A stretch of 28,113 nt of DNA from Amoebophrya sp. AT5.2. Its lineage: Eukaryota; Sar; Dinophyceae; Syndiniales; Amoebophryaceae. Position 1 is the stretch's first letter; each line of letters starts with the position of its first letter. Below, in pieces: positions 7,920-17,898 of this stretch. The translations under genes were made by a program, and so were the position numbers. The stretch lies in the NCBI GenBank assembly GCA_005223375.1, contig RXOD01004131.1, positions 1 through 28,113 of the forward strand, in the 5' to 3' direction. The notes beneath the pieces are model-generated. The model saw only the letters and a program-made list of their open reading frames with translations, did no database searches and was not told where the DNA came from.

Positions 7920-9878
7920 TTATCTTGTTTGGGCCACCTCGCCGACCTCTTCGTTGTCACCCACCTGCTCGTCGGCAAGGCCATCCTCATCGCCGCCCCT
8001 GTCCCCGACTACGGCGTGCCCTTCATCACCGTCCTTCCTCATGCCGATCTCGTCGTAGTTCTTCTCCAGCTCCTGCTCGCTTTCCGCCTCCGCGAAAGAA
8101 CTCTGCTGTTGAGCGAGAAACTGCTCCCCGGAAGCGGACACGCCACCGCTACTAGTTGGTGGCCGAAGCCGATCCGCAGCAGGAGCCGCGGCCAGTTTAG
8201 CAACGTAAGCCAGGTTCGCACTCCCGACGGCCGCCGCGAGGAGAAATGTGGCGTAGTCGCGCCAGTGCAGCAACCGCGCAGCTGCGGCTGAAGCTGATTG
8301 TGATTGCCTCGTTCCTGTAGGAGTTCTTGGGCGATGTTGCTTGGGTTTGGCTGCGTCCTCGCCGTGAGTCGAAGGCTTGGGTTCCGAACGATTCGCGGCC
8401 ATTGTCGGCGTCCGCGTCCCCTGCTGCCCCAACTCGAAGCGATCATCTGTAGTTGCATAACTTCTCGAAACATCCATATGGGCACTCTCTTCAGCTCCTC
8501 GCTCTTCCTCGTCTCCTTCTGCGGCTGATCGGAAGAGGCCTTTCTCCCCCAGGCCGTCCGCTGCGAGGGACAGCGCTCCTGCCAGCATCATCCCCCAAAA
8601 CGCCCACTGGGGCCGAGATACCGCGATTCCGAAAACCCAACTCGACCCCCAGCCCAGCAACACAGCGTCCATACACCGGAAGCAGCTGGCGGCCACCACC
8701 CGCTCCGCCCCTAACCTCGGTTCCACCTCCTCACACTCCAATTTGGCGCGGAAAAACCCCAACAGCCCGCAAAACACCAACAGAACCACCAGGTAGTCCG
8801 TTTGCCCGACAGATCCGATCCACGAAAAACCAGTCTTGTTTGTTCCGAACACCGCGTATCCGGGATGGGCCAGCCGCTCCTGTGCGAAGTGGTGCACGAC
8901 GAACTTCCCGCTCCCTATCACGCCCTCGAGCCGGAGCGTGAGGAAAACGAGCGTGGCGAACTCAGCGACTGCCCGTAGCAGCGCCGCGCAGTGGTCCGAG
9001 ATCTTCGTGCACATATTGAGATCGGTGACCGCGGCGTCGTCGACGACACGTCCCCCTCCGGTTGACGAGCATGAAGATAGCCTCACTGCCTTTCCCGCGG
9101 ACGCGAGCAGCAGAGAGGCGAAGAGGCAAGACACCCCCCTCTCTGTTCGCACCGCGGTTGCCGAAGGCGCCCACGCCAGCGACCCCCACAGCCCAACCGC
9201 AATCGCGGCGAGCTGGAAGAAGACTGTCTGCGGGGCGCGGAGGCGGCGCCAAGGGAGGTGGAAGACAGAGTAGTTGAAGCAGGAAAACACTGCGATGTCT
9301 ACGAAGAAGCAGTTCGCCGCCAGTAGCGCGAACGTGACGCCGTCCAGTCCCTGCAGAGCGGCAGCCATCGCGCCGAGACCACAGCCCCGCAGCACCCCCT
9401 CCAGTAGCGCCAGGACATGCACGCTCGGAAGAGAAGCAGCACCAGCGGGGGCTTCCTCCTGCTCGATGTGGGGCAGCAGCTCCGAGCTTTCGACGTCCTT
9501 GTGTTCATCCTCGTAGGAGTGCTTCGAAGCTTGCTCCCTCCTCATTCCGCCGTGTATGTGTGGGGCGCTTTCATCTTTTCCGTTTGCGCATGTCGTCATG
9601 GAGGCTGTCCTTCTGCTCGCTGTGGGGCCACTGGCGCAGTCGCCACAACCGAAAACAAGGAGCAGCAGCTTGGCCAGGGCGAAAAGGAACGGCAAAACAC
9701 TGCTGAGCATCGCTAGAAACAGCGGTCCCGGAAAATTGAGGCTGAAGAGAAACTTCATCGTGACCATCAGACCCGCATACGTCAGCGCGTGGAGGAGGAA
9801 AGAAGGCAAGAGAAAGAGGAGCGGGACGCCGGGTGCAGCTGTCGCTCCACCTATTGAGGAAGATGCTGAAACCTTCAT
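7920..9878 (-). CDS. Multi-pass membrane protein, nucleotide-sugar/DMT transporter-like
   Basis: A single-exon protein of 652 residues from the ATG at 9878. It has many hydrophobic segments. The first two (LFLLPSFLLHALTYAGLMV and PLFLAMLSSVLPFLFALAKL) resemble the opening helices of DMT-superfamily nucleotide-sugar or triose-phosphate transporters, where a Phe-Pro-x-Pro-Leu-x-Leu motif is typical; here the sequence is NFPGPLFLAML. A later block (LLEGVLRGCGLGAMAAALQG through FFQLAAIAVGLWGSLAW) resembles their internal repeat. About ten membrane spans can be counted. Soluble inserts of low complexity lie after span 2 and before the final span, and the C-terminus is a long acidic tail (SEQELEKNYDEIG and onward). 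Length is nearly twice that of a typical nucleotide-sugar transporter. If correct it would carry an activated sugar into the ER or Golgi. That it is a polytopic membrane protein is sure; the family is tentative and rests on pattern only. Confidence 0.75.
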   Translation of the reverse strand: MKVSASSSIGGATAAPGVPLLFLLPSFLLHALTYAGLMVTMKFLFSLNFPGPLFLAMLSSVLPFLFALAKLLLLVFGCGDCASGPTASRRTASMTTCANGKDESAPHIHGGMRREQASKHSYEDEHKDVESSELLPHIEQEEAPAGAASLPSVHVLALLEGVLRGCGLGAMAAALQGLDGVTFALLAANCFFVDIAVFSCFNYSVFHLPWRRLRAPQTVFFQLAAIAVGLWGSLAWAPSATAVRTERGVSCLFASLLLASAGKAVRLSSCSSTGGGRVVDDAAVTDLNMCTKISDHCAALLRAVAEFATLVFLTLRLEGVIGSGKFVVHHFAQERLAHPGYAVFGTNKTGFSWIGSVGQTDYLVVLLVFCGLLGFFRAKLECEEVEPRLGAERVVAASCFRCMDAVLLGWGSSWVFGIAVSRPQWAFWGMMLAGALSLAADGLGEKGLFRSAAEGDEEERGAEESAHMDVSRSYATTDDRFELGQQGTRTPTMAANRSEPKPSTHGEDAAKPKQHRPRTPTGTRQSQSASAAAARLLHWRDYATFLLAAAVGSANLAYVAKLAAAPAADRLRPPTSSGGVSASGEQFLAQQQSSFAEAESEQELEKNYDEIGMRKDGDEGHAVVGDRGGDEDGLADEQVGDNEEVGEVAQTR

Positions 9879-11462
9879 CCTGGTGCTTCGCCACGCCAGG
9901 TTCGTACGTAGTTCCTTCGTTTTGCTGGTAAGTAGTTGTAGTCCTCGTCTCTATCAATTGTGCTTCTCAGCTCCTGGCTGTACAAACTTAATGAAGATGA
10001 TTTATAATTTTGATTCCAGACCACAATCACAAGAACTCAATACTATCACTAGTACGGAAACTTCTCCAAATACTACTACATCGAGGTGCCTCAGAATCAG
10101 ATCACGATCATGATCGGATACTTCGTCTTTTACCCAAAGCAAACCCAGGAAGACCCAACAAGAACATACTATATTTTACGAACGCGGCAATCAACATCTT
10201 CTTCCGCCTGTCCTCGTGCCCATCGTGCTTAGTACAACCACGAGTCCCCGCCCACCTTTCCCTTTCTTTTTGATCAGACGAAAGAATCGGAGATCCGGTT
10301 CCGGTGACGCAAATATTTCAGTATCAGCAGCATACAAATCATACTAGCATCAGAATCCTCCAACTCCAAGATCATGACATCCACGACCACCACGAAGGAA
10401 GAGTAATAAACAAACTAAATAATGTAAAACGGATCTAAATCAATGCTCTAGATCTTGATCTTTTTCTTTGCACGCGTGGCCATAGATCTTTTGCGTTTTA
10501 TCATCAACCTGCCGACGGGTGATGGAACAGCAACAGCTCCTACTACAGCCTCGCGATTCATTGCACAAGAGGAGCTTTACGGTGGGGGGGGCAAGTAGAT
10601 AGAGGAAGATGACGCGACCACCACAGCGGGCTGCTTCCGTGCGGCAATTGTAGGAAGTTTGGGACCGCCACCCGCGCTGAGTTACTCGACCGGCGAGTCC
10701 GGCGCGCGCCCCACTCTCCTTTGCTTCTCTGCGCCGGGGGCTAAACCTGAAGAAACGTTTGTTTCAGTCAAGTCTCCCTTATTAAACGACGCAGCCCGTA
10801 CTTGTGGTCCTTCAATGAAGCGGATCTTTTCATCCCGACTATCGAATTCAAAAAAAACAATAGATACTGAGTGAAGCACGGCACCACTACAAGAATCTAT
10901 CACGATGATCGTGTTGCCCTTGCCAGACACTACTACTAGAAGCAAAAAGCGAAGTACTGGCCTGCTCGGATTGCCACTCGTGTGGAGGTCTGGCCCTCAG
11001 GCGCAGGAGGTCATCGTTCACGTAATCGAGCATGAGCGCCTGCTCAATTCCCGCTTTGAGGGGAACAAGACACAGACACTCTCTCCTCCTGGAACTCCCG
11101 CAGCCGCACCAGAACCAACGAACTATGTATAGCACTCGCTCCTGTAGTGCCTGTGCCCCCGGCGCAACCATGTTCCCATGAACAAGATCAACTGCAGCGG
11201 AAACGGAATCAAGATCAACAGACTAGAGCTACAGCTTGAGCTTGAACTTGAAAGTACTACCTCTGAGAGTGAGAGCCTCTACGTCGTAGGCCTGGCTGCT
11301 CCTACTTGACCTTGGATCTCAATTTCTACTCTCGCCGTTTGATTTTACACGCGACAAGACACCGGGACCGGGGGCCGCAAAGTAATATTAAACTGATTTC
11401 TTTCCTCGCCGCTGCTGCTCGAGAGAGGCGCGAGGTGCATCTTTCCCGTCGGGTTCGGGTCC
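9879..11462. other. Intergenic region: repeat copy plus weak exon-like frames
   Basis: This stretch upstream of the transporter-like gene holds one copy of a dispersed repeat (10227-10599). Two minus-strand frames, 10682-10945 and 10887-11171, have protein-like composition (for example NTIIVIDSCSGAVL and LMLDYVNDDLLRL). They are in different frames, start at non-ATG codons and show no clear splice partners. They may be exons of an unresolved gene or chance. I found no family match. Confidence 0.4.
10227..10599. repeat. Dispersed repeat, copy 1
   Basis: This segment aligns by eye with 25072-25360 in the same orientation. Shared blocks in order include CGAGTCCCCGCCCACCTTTC, GATCAGACGAAAGAA, AAATATTTCAG, CATCCACGACCA-like sequence, GATGGAACAGCAACA, ACAGCCTCGC and GGGGCAAGTAGA near the end. 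Copy 1 has about 80 more bases, in several small indels. It ends about 350 nt upstream of the transporter-like gene start. No terminal inverted repeats or coding capacity were evident. Confidence 0.75.
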
Positions 11463-11597
11463 TTAATCTGCTTCGCGTTTCAGCGCGCGGGCCTTCGCCG
11501 CTGTGGCCGCGGCCTTCTCCGCTGTGGCCGACGCGTCCGCGGCTTTCTTCTCCAGCGTTTTTAGTATGAACGGAACTACTTCTGCCGTTCTGCGTAT
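11463..11597 (-). CDS. Possible terminal exon, Ala/Lys-rich helix
   Basis: A minus-strand frame of 44 codons is open between a TGA at 11598-11600 and a TAA at 11463-11465. It lacks an ATG, so it could only be the last exon of a spliced gene. It reads like a charged amphipathic helix (ILKTLEKKAADASATAEKAA and onward), including two copies of an Ala-Thr-Ala-x-Lys type unit. A pyrimidine-containing stretch and TAG precede it on that strand (CTGCCTAG), a usable splice acceptor. I could not locate its upstream exon. It may be chance in a GC-rich patch with a short direct repeat. Confidence 0.25.
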   Translation of the reverse strand: MRRTAEVVPFILKTLEKKAADASATAEKAAATAAKARALKREAD

Positions 11598-11600
11598 TCA

Positions 11601-14404
11601 TCTAGGCAGTTTTGTTATTTGTTTTTGATTTTGTGCCTATGTGTTGACCCTTTCTAGAGGCTAGTTTGCGAGATCAGACCACGCCAACGGCCACCGCCAC
11701 GCGAGGGCGAGCGCAAAGCTACTATACTTCATCCGCGTCAGGCGTAGCGGTAGCGCACTTGCCTAAGTAAGAACCAGCGTCAGAGTCGCGGGCAGCCTTT
11801 CTGTGGCGTCGGACTATGCGAACTATTCCACGCGTTGGACTAGGGGGAAGCGGGATGCCTCGATCTGACCCGTTTTCCTTTCATGTTCCTCAGAAGAGTG
11901 CGCAGATCCAGAAGCTGCTGGGGCACCACCATCTTTGTAGCGACGTAGCGCAAGACTCCGCCGGTGAAATTTCGCTTCCGTTCTTCCGCCTGCCCCCAGC
12001 TCATTCCACACGGTTTCTGGTTTTGAGAGATTGAGATGAACCAACATGAAGAGCGTTCCAAAGGAGTTAGCTGCCCACCTCCCCCACCCTAGTATGTAGA
12101 TCCTATAAAAAGTAAAGCTGCAGACGCAGTGGATATCGATGTAGTGGGAGTTAGTTTAGAAGTACGGCGTCCTGCATCTTGAAATCTTTCGTCCGCCGTT
12201 GAGATGAAAACCACGACGCCGTGGTCTTCTCGCTCTTCACAGCGTCCTCGTCCTCCTCGAGGCTACGGGCGCTCTCCCTCCCGGCTACGGATGACGACAT
12301 GATGTACCCTTTGTTTGATTATCTGGTGATGATGTTTAGGGTTTTTAGCACTTCTTCTACGTACCCCAATGATCAGTTATTCGAATTCGAATGAAAGAAT
12401 CAAAATGATTCCGATCCATGCTCCTGATGATGAACGAGCGGCCCCTTTTGCGACGGTCACGGTTTGTGAACGGTGCTTCCTTGTGAAGCGCGGCTTCATC
12501 ATACATTCATTTATCCCCGACGTCGAAGTCGAGGAAAACCATCACGAACGAAGGGCCCATTTGCGATACTCTCCATCCAGAGTCTCGAAGTCGAGCTCCA
12601 CCATACTGCCACCCACGTCGAAGACAACGGCCACGATGATGAATGCCCTGTCACGCAGCGAATGGAGCTGCGACCTAGTTGTAGTACAGCAGCCGGAGGC
12701 TGCTGCAGCTGCACCTGCAGCTGCTCTTGGTTTGATCATATCAATTGCTCGTGGTCCACATCCGCGACCCTCTGGCTGTCGCTACGGCTTTGGAGGCTTC
12801 AATCGAGGATAGGACAAGAAACAAATCGATATCGATTCACAAAAATAAAGGGTTAGAGGTTGCCGCCCGGTGGCTTGTGCTTGATGGTGGGCGGCGGCGC
12901 AATTCTCAGACGACTTCCGCGCCGCGAAGGAAGAGAATACCGATCGGCGGAACGTAATTCGCTGAAGTAAAACGGGGAGCCGCGTTGGACGAGAGGGGCG
13001 ACGCTTGTTCATGTTCTGGACAGCAGCTTCTCCTCGGAGACATTTTCCTTCGTGGCTGCGATCACGTCGATGTCGACGTGGGCACACAAGAACGCTGTAG
13101 TCATCCTCTTAGCCATCGTCCTCGGAGGCGGAGCGTCCGTGCACGGTGACATGGATACTTTTCTTGAGTTCGACCGCGCCGTGCTTGTTCATTCTGTTTT
13201 CATATTCAAATTCATTGTTCCACGCCTACAGCTTTCGTCTTACTTTGGTTGAAATTGGTACTGTCGCCCTCGCGGCTTCTGGCGAGCTAGCACGACCGAT
13301 GAAGATGAACGGGTTGGCACGACTACCTATACGAGTCAAGCGATTTGGATTTCTTGCAATTTTCTTATTTCCTAGCTCGATATCGATTTGCTGGGTCGGT
13401 CGATAGTCGCTCGTACTCCCTCTTGCGTTTTTCTCTCCGAAAGACGTCGAGACGAACGAGATGTTTACATTTGCCTTTGTTTGCGACAAACTAACTCACG
13501 CATCCAAGAATGGTCGTACCGCAGGGAAGGACGGCCATCGACATCTGCAACCAGCAATCGAGCCACCAGCAATTTCTCGTCGAAAGACAACAAATACAAG
13601 CGAATTAAGCCTCACTGAAGGCGGATTCGTGGTTGTTGCCAAATTCTCTGTCTCAACATTTCCCGGAAGGTCGCTTTTATGTTCATCTTTCTTGTTGTGG
13701 CCGGATCACTTTAATGAGTTTTTCAAGCTCGCAAAAAAAAAATCCATACTTTGATTTCTGGACGTTTGCGGCCGAGCGACGAGACAATCGATTTGACTAT
13801 AGCTTTCGCTACTTGCTTTCCTGTTCCTGTGGGTTGCGGTCAGCACCAGCAGTGCAGAATATACTACTTTACCTTTAGTCACCAGAAATAGAAAGTCATA
13901 ATCAAATGGGAGCGAGTATGTTGCAGATGCAGTAGTTTGGTTCCGGAAAGATGCGTAGTAGTAATACTAAACTACGTACCGAGAGCAGGACCTGGACCAC
14001 CGACCGCGACACCTCCAACAAATCACTAGCACAGCCTACATGTTGATGCTCTACTCCTATGTAAAGCCTTTCGACTACGTTTCGCTTTCTTTCTTGCTCC
14101 AAAACAACATGAGTCATGCTGAGATACATGACTAAGATCAGCCTGGCCTTATTTCGTACAGTAGTTGCATTTTTCTACAGCTAGAACAGGTACGGCTTCT
14201 GTATATCAAAAAGATCGATCCTGACGACGAGAACGAGAGGTCCTGGCGGAGTTCGCGCGCACCGTCGTCCCCGACCTCGTTCTCCTTCTCGAGTGCAAAT
14301 TCTAATTCAAAGCACTTAGCTATAGATACCAACGTGGAAAGCTGGCTTTCCGTTTGCGTTTTATTCCCGATATTAGACTTTCTAGAAGTGGCACAACTCT
14401 ATCT
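11601..14404. other. Long region without a firm gene
   Basis: No frame here has a recognisable domain. Overlapping frames on both strands at 11816-12061 and 12369-12812 look partly protein-like (for example minus-strand FIIVAVVFDVGGSMVELDFE near 12590-12640), but none can be preferred. A plus-strand signal-peptide-like ORF at 13070-13252 is listed separately. From 13703 onward the sequence is the left end of the tandem duplication and serves as the 3' flank of the first glycosyltransferase copy. A CTG/CAG-rich, nearly palindromic patch lies at about 12695-12727. Confidence 0.45.
13070..13252 (+). CDS. Possible short secreted protein or first exon
   Basis: From the ATG at 13070 a plus-strand frame of 60 codons begins MSTWAHKNAVVILLAIVLGG, followed by GASVHG and DMDTFLEFDRAV. 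This is a convincing signal-peptide shape: basic residue, hydrophobic core, small residues before a likely cleavage site. The part after about residue 43 is less protein-like, and the frame stops at 13252, so it could be a first exon. It would be the only plus-strand gene in the window. No domain follows and no downstream exon was identified. Confidence 0.25.
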   Translation: MSTWAHKNAVVILLAIVLGGGASVHGDMDTFLEFDRAVLVHSVFIFKFIVPRLQLSSYFG

Positions 14405-17100
14405 CTAGCCCCTAAAGCAGCAGCAGCCGCAGCAGCAGCAGCAAAGCAACGTCACGAGCAGCGCGGCCACCAGCAACACGCTTCCTAAAACGATGAAAAA
14501 GACCAACCAGTGGGCCCGCGCAACCGCTAAGGGGTCGCCGCCGGCTTCTTCACTCTCACTATCACTTCGTCCACCTCCAACCTCTGCAATGTTAAACCAG
14601 CCGTCGGGGTCTCCGCCTGCGGTGGGGCTGTCCATCTCCGCAAACTGCGCAAGCAGCGGGCCCACGTCGGCGTCGCGGCTCAGCGTGTTGCCCAGGTTAC
14701 CCGGCTCCAGGTTGGCACGGATGGCACGCGAGATCTTGCTGCGCATCTTCGTGGCCGACAGCAAGGCTGCCTCCGCTTGCAGCACGCCGGTCGCTCCGCC
14801 CCCCTGCTCTGAATTGCCAAACTTCTCCGCCGCCAATGCCCGCCACTCCTTGGCCTTTTCCGCCATGAAGGCCGCGTCCATTTCTCGGCCTTTGAAGGCT
14901 TCCGCTTCCGCCGCTCCTTTCTGCGCGGCGGGGCCACGGAAATCCTCCGCATGCTGGTAGAACCGACGCAAAAGCTCCGCCTGCGCCGGGCCGAGGTCCT
15001 CCTCCAGGGAGGAATCCTGGGGCAGTTCCGCCGTGCGATCCGCAACCAACTGGCCGTTTTCTCCGGTGAGCCTGCGATGAGTGGATGAATGGTCGAGAAC
15101 TGGTGGAAACGAAAAGGTAAACCGTTGAAGATGAGGCTGTTGAACCCAAAAATTCAAGCACATGTTGACGATTATGGCGCCGCAAAGCGGTATAAGTACA
15201 TAGAAGGATAGAAGAAGAAGTCGGAGCCGAATTAGTACAAACGTAAGAGGATAGATACTTGTGTCCCGGGGTCGCGATCATGACTGCCTGTTTGCCCATT
15301 GTTCTGAATACATCCGCGAGGGTCAGAGCCCGCGTCGGATGGTATACCGGTTCCATCAATCCCTGCAGGGTCATCAGCATCGCTACTTTCCCCAAGTCCC
15401 GCCCCAGCCCGTCCCGTCCCACAGTCTCGCAGTTGTCCGGCTGATCGCCCTGGAAAAGCGGTAGACACAGTACCGGAACCGAGAGCCCGAGCGCCTCGGA
15501 CAGACTGCCGCTTCCGCCGTGGGTGAGGAAGGAAAACTTCAGACTTTCGTCCGCGTTGAACCGTCCAAATTTCGGGGCGAAGGCCTCAAAGATCTTCAGC
15601 TGGGGGGCGCGCTCGGTTTCGTGGACGAGCAGGCGGCCCTGGGCGATATCCTCGTGGGGCAGGGAGTGAAAGAACGCATCCGCGCCTTGCGCTTCGTCAG
15701 GCAGCATCTTCGGACGGACGAAATACATGATGCTGCTCGGGGAGGCGGCCACCAACTCGCGAACCAAATACCGGATGCCCTCCTTCGAGAACCCGTTGCC
15801 CTGCTGGCCGAAGGCCACGTAGATCAGCCCGTCCAGTCCGCCACCGCCACGGGCAAGCCGGTCCCGGATTTTCTGCACCGTAGCGTCCTCGTTCTTTGTT
15901 GCAGCGGGTGGGGCAGTTTGGTTTATTTGGGCGAACTTCTTCCCGCCACCGCCTTGATGGGCGTCGCTGGTCATGGCAGCTGCGGGGTGCTGCATCACCA
16001 AGCCGATGGGGCCCACATTCACGCTCTTCCCCTCCGCATTCTCGCCCAAAAAGTACAGCGGGAACTGCTTGCTGCCTACGTGCTTCCCAGGGAGCCGCCG
16101 CAGTTGCGCACCCGCTCCGATCTGCCCCCACTCTAGCAGTTTCGGCAAGAACGTCGCGGTCAGCACGGGCCCTTTAGGAATTATATCATTTTTCGACGAA
16201 TCGTTGTCACCATCTCCACCGCTCGCAGCGCCAGCCTCCGATATCTCGTTTATCTTATGCGCTATAACGGTCTGGTTGCCTGCCCACCGCACGAACGATT
16301 TCGCTTCGAGCAGGGGGAAGAAGTCCTTTAGCAAGTCTTGCCCCGAATTCCAGAAGGGATTGTCTCCGTCGGTCCGCGCCGCCAGCATGTCGAACACCAC
16401 CAAGTCGACTTTTTCCTTTTTGAAGACCACGCTCTTCACGTACTCCGCATAAACCTTCGCGTTCAAGAACGGAAACGCCTCCGTCGGGCCTCCGAGCAAT
16501 CGGTAGGGAATCAGATGCACGCCCGCGCTTTTTAACTCCTTCAACTCAGACGCGGCCGGCTGCATCTCCTGCGTGATGCGATCTCCTCCTCCATGATCAA
16601 ACTGCTTGTACGCAATTCTGAGACCGGCACGGGCAATGGGACTATTCTTATCCGTGTTCTGGCTGTCCACGATCTTTGCCAGCGACTCGTGATCGCCCAA
16701 CGCGGGCATGTTTTCCGGGACGTCCTGCGCATCCAGCGGGTGAACGCCGCCAGCCGTTTTCTTCCGCGCTCTTCTCCGTGAGCAGGAGGCCCGACCCGTC
16801 GCCAGCCAGCATTTGCGCCGCCGCAAACAGGTACGCGACGTTGTACTTTTTGTTGCCGTCGCCGTCTCGCTGCTGCGCGAGCCACTTCATCCCCGAGTGG
16901 GCGGGGGCCAGCTCCGTCTTCGCAACAGTGAGGAAGAGAATGTTCAAAGGTCGGTCGCCGGCGGTATGCCCTGGATTCGTGGAAGTTCCACGGCTGGCCA
17001 CGACCGCGACCCCTTGCACGCCCATCGTGGTCATTGCCGGGTTGCATGACGCCCAGATGAGAAGCAGCTGCGACCACGCAGAAGCGATGCGCTTCGACAT
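14405..17100 (-). CDS. UDP-glycosyltransferase-like, tandem copy A, frameshifted
   Basis: Exon 1 is 15259-17100 and exon 2 is 14405-15071. The ATG at 17100 opens a signal peptide (MSKRIASAWSQLLLIWASC) shared with copy B. After about residue 118 (SAEENGW) a 32-nt stretch present in copy B is missing at 16748/16749. The frame shifts and ends at 16648 after 150 residues. Downstream the other frame stays open to the exon end and keeps the UGT core: GLIYVAFGQQGNGFSKEG, FLTHGGSGSLSEALGLSVPV and PLFQGDQPDNC, the nucleotide-sugar-binding signature of GT1-type enzymes. Exon 2 encodes a helical stalk, a membrane segment (LVFFIVLGSVLLVAALLVTL) and a Cys-rich tail. Such enzymes move a sugar from a UDP-sugar to an acceptor; this topology puts catalysis in the ER or Golgi lumen. 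The long intact downstream frame argues for recent damage, a sequencing error or an unrecognised expression route. Probably a young pseudogene. Confidence 0.8.
15072..15258 (-). other. Spliceosomal intron, UGT copy A (187 nt)
   Basis: Read on the minus strand, the exon ends GGACACAA, the intron begins GTATCT and ends ATCGCAG, and the next exon begins GCTCACCGG. Position and phase (after the second codon base) are the same as in copy B. Exon joining keeps the C-terminal frame (TPGHK then LTGENGQ). Confidence 0.85.
16648..17100 (-). pseudogene. Truncated N-terminal frame of UGT copy A
   Basis: This is the part of copy A readable from its own ATG before the frameshift takes over. The first 118 or so residues match copy B; the last 30 or so are out-of-frame sequence rich in Arg and Gly. 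As translated it would be a secreted fragment without the sugar-binding half or membrane anchor. It overlaps the parent gene entry. Confidence 0.6.
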
Positions 17101-17475
17101 TTTCGCTTGATATCCGATTCCGTGTCCGTGAAAGCTAAAGTGGAGTAAGTTAGTAGAAGTCAGTGTACAGCGAGAAGTTTCCCGAACAGTTTCCCGAACG
17201 ATAGTAGTGCGCTGCAAGGAGTTCTTGCTTCGCTAGTTCGTTGTTGCGTTAATTTTCTCAAAGTCAAAGCGGCCCCCAAAGTAGTGGTATTGCTTGAGGC
17301 TGGCACCGGAGGAGAGTGGTCCGATGTCTTTTGGTTGACGTGAGCGTTATATATATATGAGTAGTGGCGGACGTGCTTTTTTTTAGTACTACAGGCGTGC
17401 TTTTTTTTTGCTGCTGCTGTGTGGTCTGCTCTTTAGAGTAAGTAGAGACGAGCTTTATGGTTGTTCTGCCTCGGT

Positions 17476-17670
17476 CTAGCGGGTTGGGGTGGTGGTTCGG
17501 GGGTGTTCTTGTGGCTGTTTCGGTGCATAGGATTGTTCATTGAAAGAAGATAGCGGCGACCTCAAACAACCGAAGCCACGGAAAGCGGGCAGGGTGTAGC
17601 GCAATGCCATTTGAGATCGTCGCGACGGCGATCCACAGTATACAATACCACCGATGGCAATTCGCTCCAC
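17476..17670 (-). other. Short open frame upstream of UGT copy A, matches copy B
   Basis: A 64-codon minus-strand frame starts with GTG (ERIAIGGIVYCGSPSRRSQ and onward). It matches 22083-22289 with two indels, each of 3 nt, and few substitutions. In this copy the ATG seen in unit B is not present. The segment is better conserved than the adjacent 5' flank. I counted about four amino-acid changes and one silent change, so coding selection is not shown. Confidence 0.3.
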
Positions 17671-17682
17671 TTTACGAGCTAA

Positions 17683-17898
17683 TCAGTACGGAATGCGCGA
17701 CCGATGTTGATTCTGGCCGACCAGATTCAGCGTCTTCGTCGGACACAGTCGCCGACAGTTCTGAATCCTACCTCAGCGGGTAAACCCGCGCGAGACATCA
17801 AGTCGCGCATGCCAACAAGAAGCGAACGCACGCGGGCGACGGGCACCGATCGGAAGTACGTATGCAGTTGATCCTTCACCAGCATTAGCACGCTGGCC
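17683..17898 (-). pseudogene. Truncated, frameshifted relic of the small signal-peptide gene
   Basis: This segment matches the C-terminal two thirds of the gene at 22279-22668 (SVLML, DQL, HTYFRSVPVARVRSLLVGMRD, SRAGLPAEVGF). The 5' part with the signal peptide is absent because the duplication breakpoint falls inside the gene. Two gaps after VGF, about 8 and 6 nt, shift the frame and cause an early stop at 17727. Beyond the gaps the old frame can still be followed to a stop at the same position as in copy B, TAA here against TGA there. Confidence 0.65.

Larger units (their letters stand above)
13703..17898. repeat. Tandem duplication, unit A
   Basis: Unit A runs from a GGATCACTTTAATG sequence to CACGCTGGCC at 17889-17898. 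Unit B begins almost at once with the same GGATCACTTTAATG at 17903. The two align along their whole length: a 3' flank (13,900-14,400 against 18,100-18,600), the two-exon glycosyltransferase, its 5' flank (17,220-17,670 against 21,790-22,290) and part of a small signal-peptide gene. Coding parts are most alike; the flanks differ mainly by indels. Confidence 0.9.

Noticed and set aside
15519..16136. Plus-strand 205-codon ORF opposite UGT copy A
   Set aside because: The minus strand here encodes the conserved UDP-sugar-binding region, matched in copy B.
14697..16826. 709-codon single-exon reading of UGT copy A
   Set aside because: Its first residues are out of frame relative to copy B and its last part reads through the intron and exon 2 in the wrong frame.
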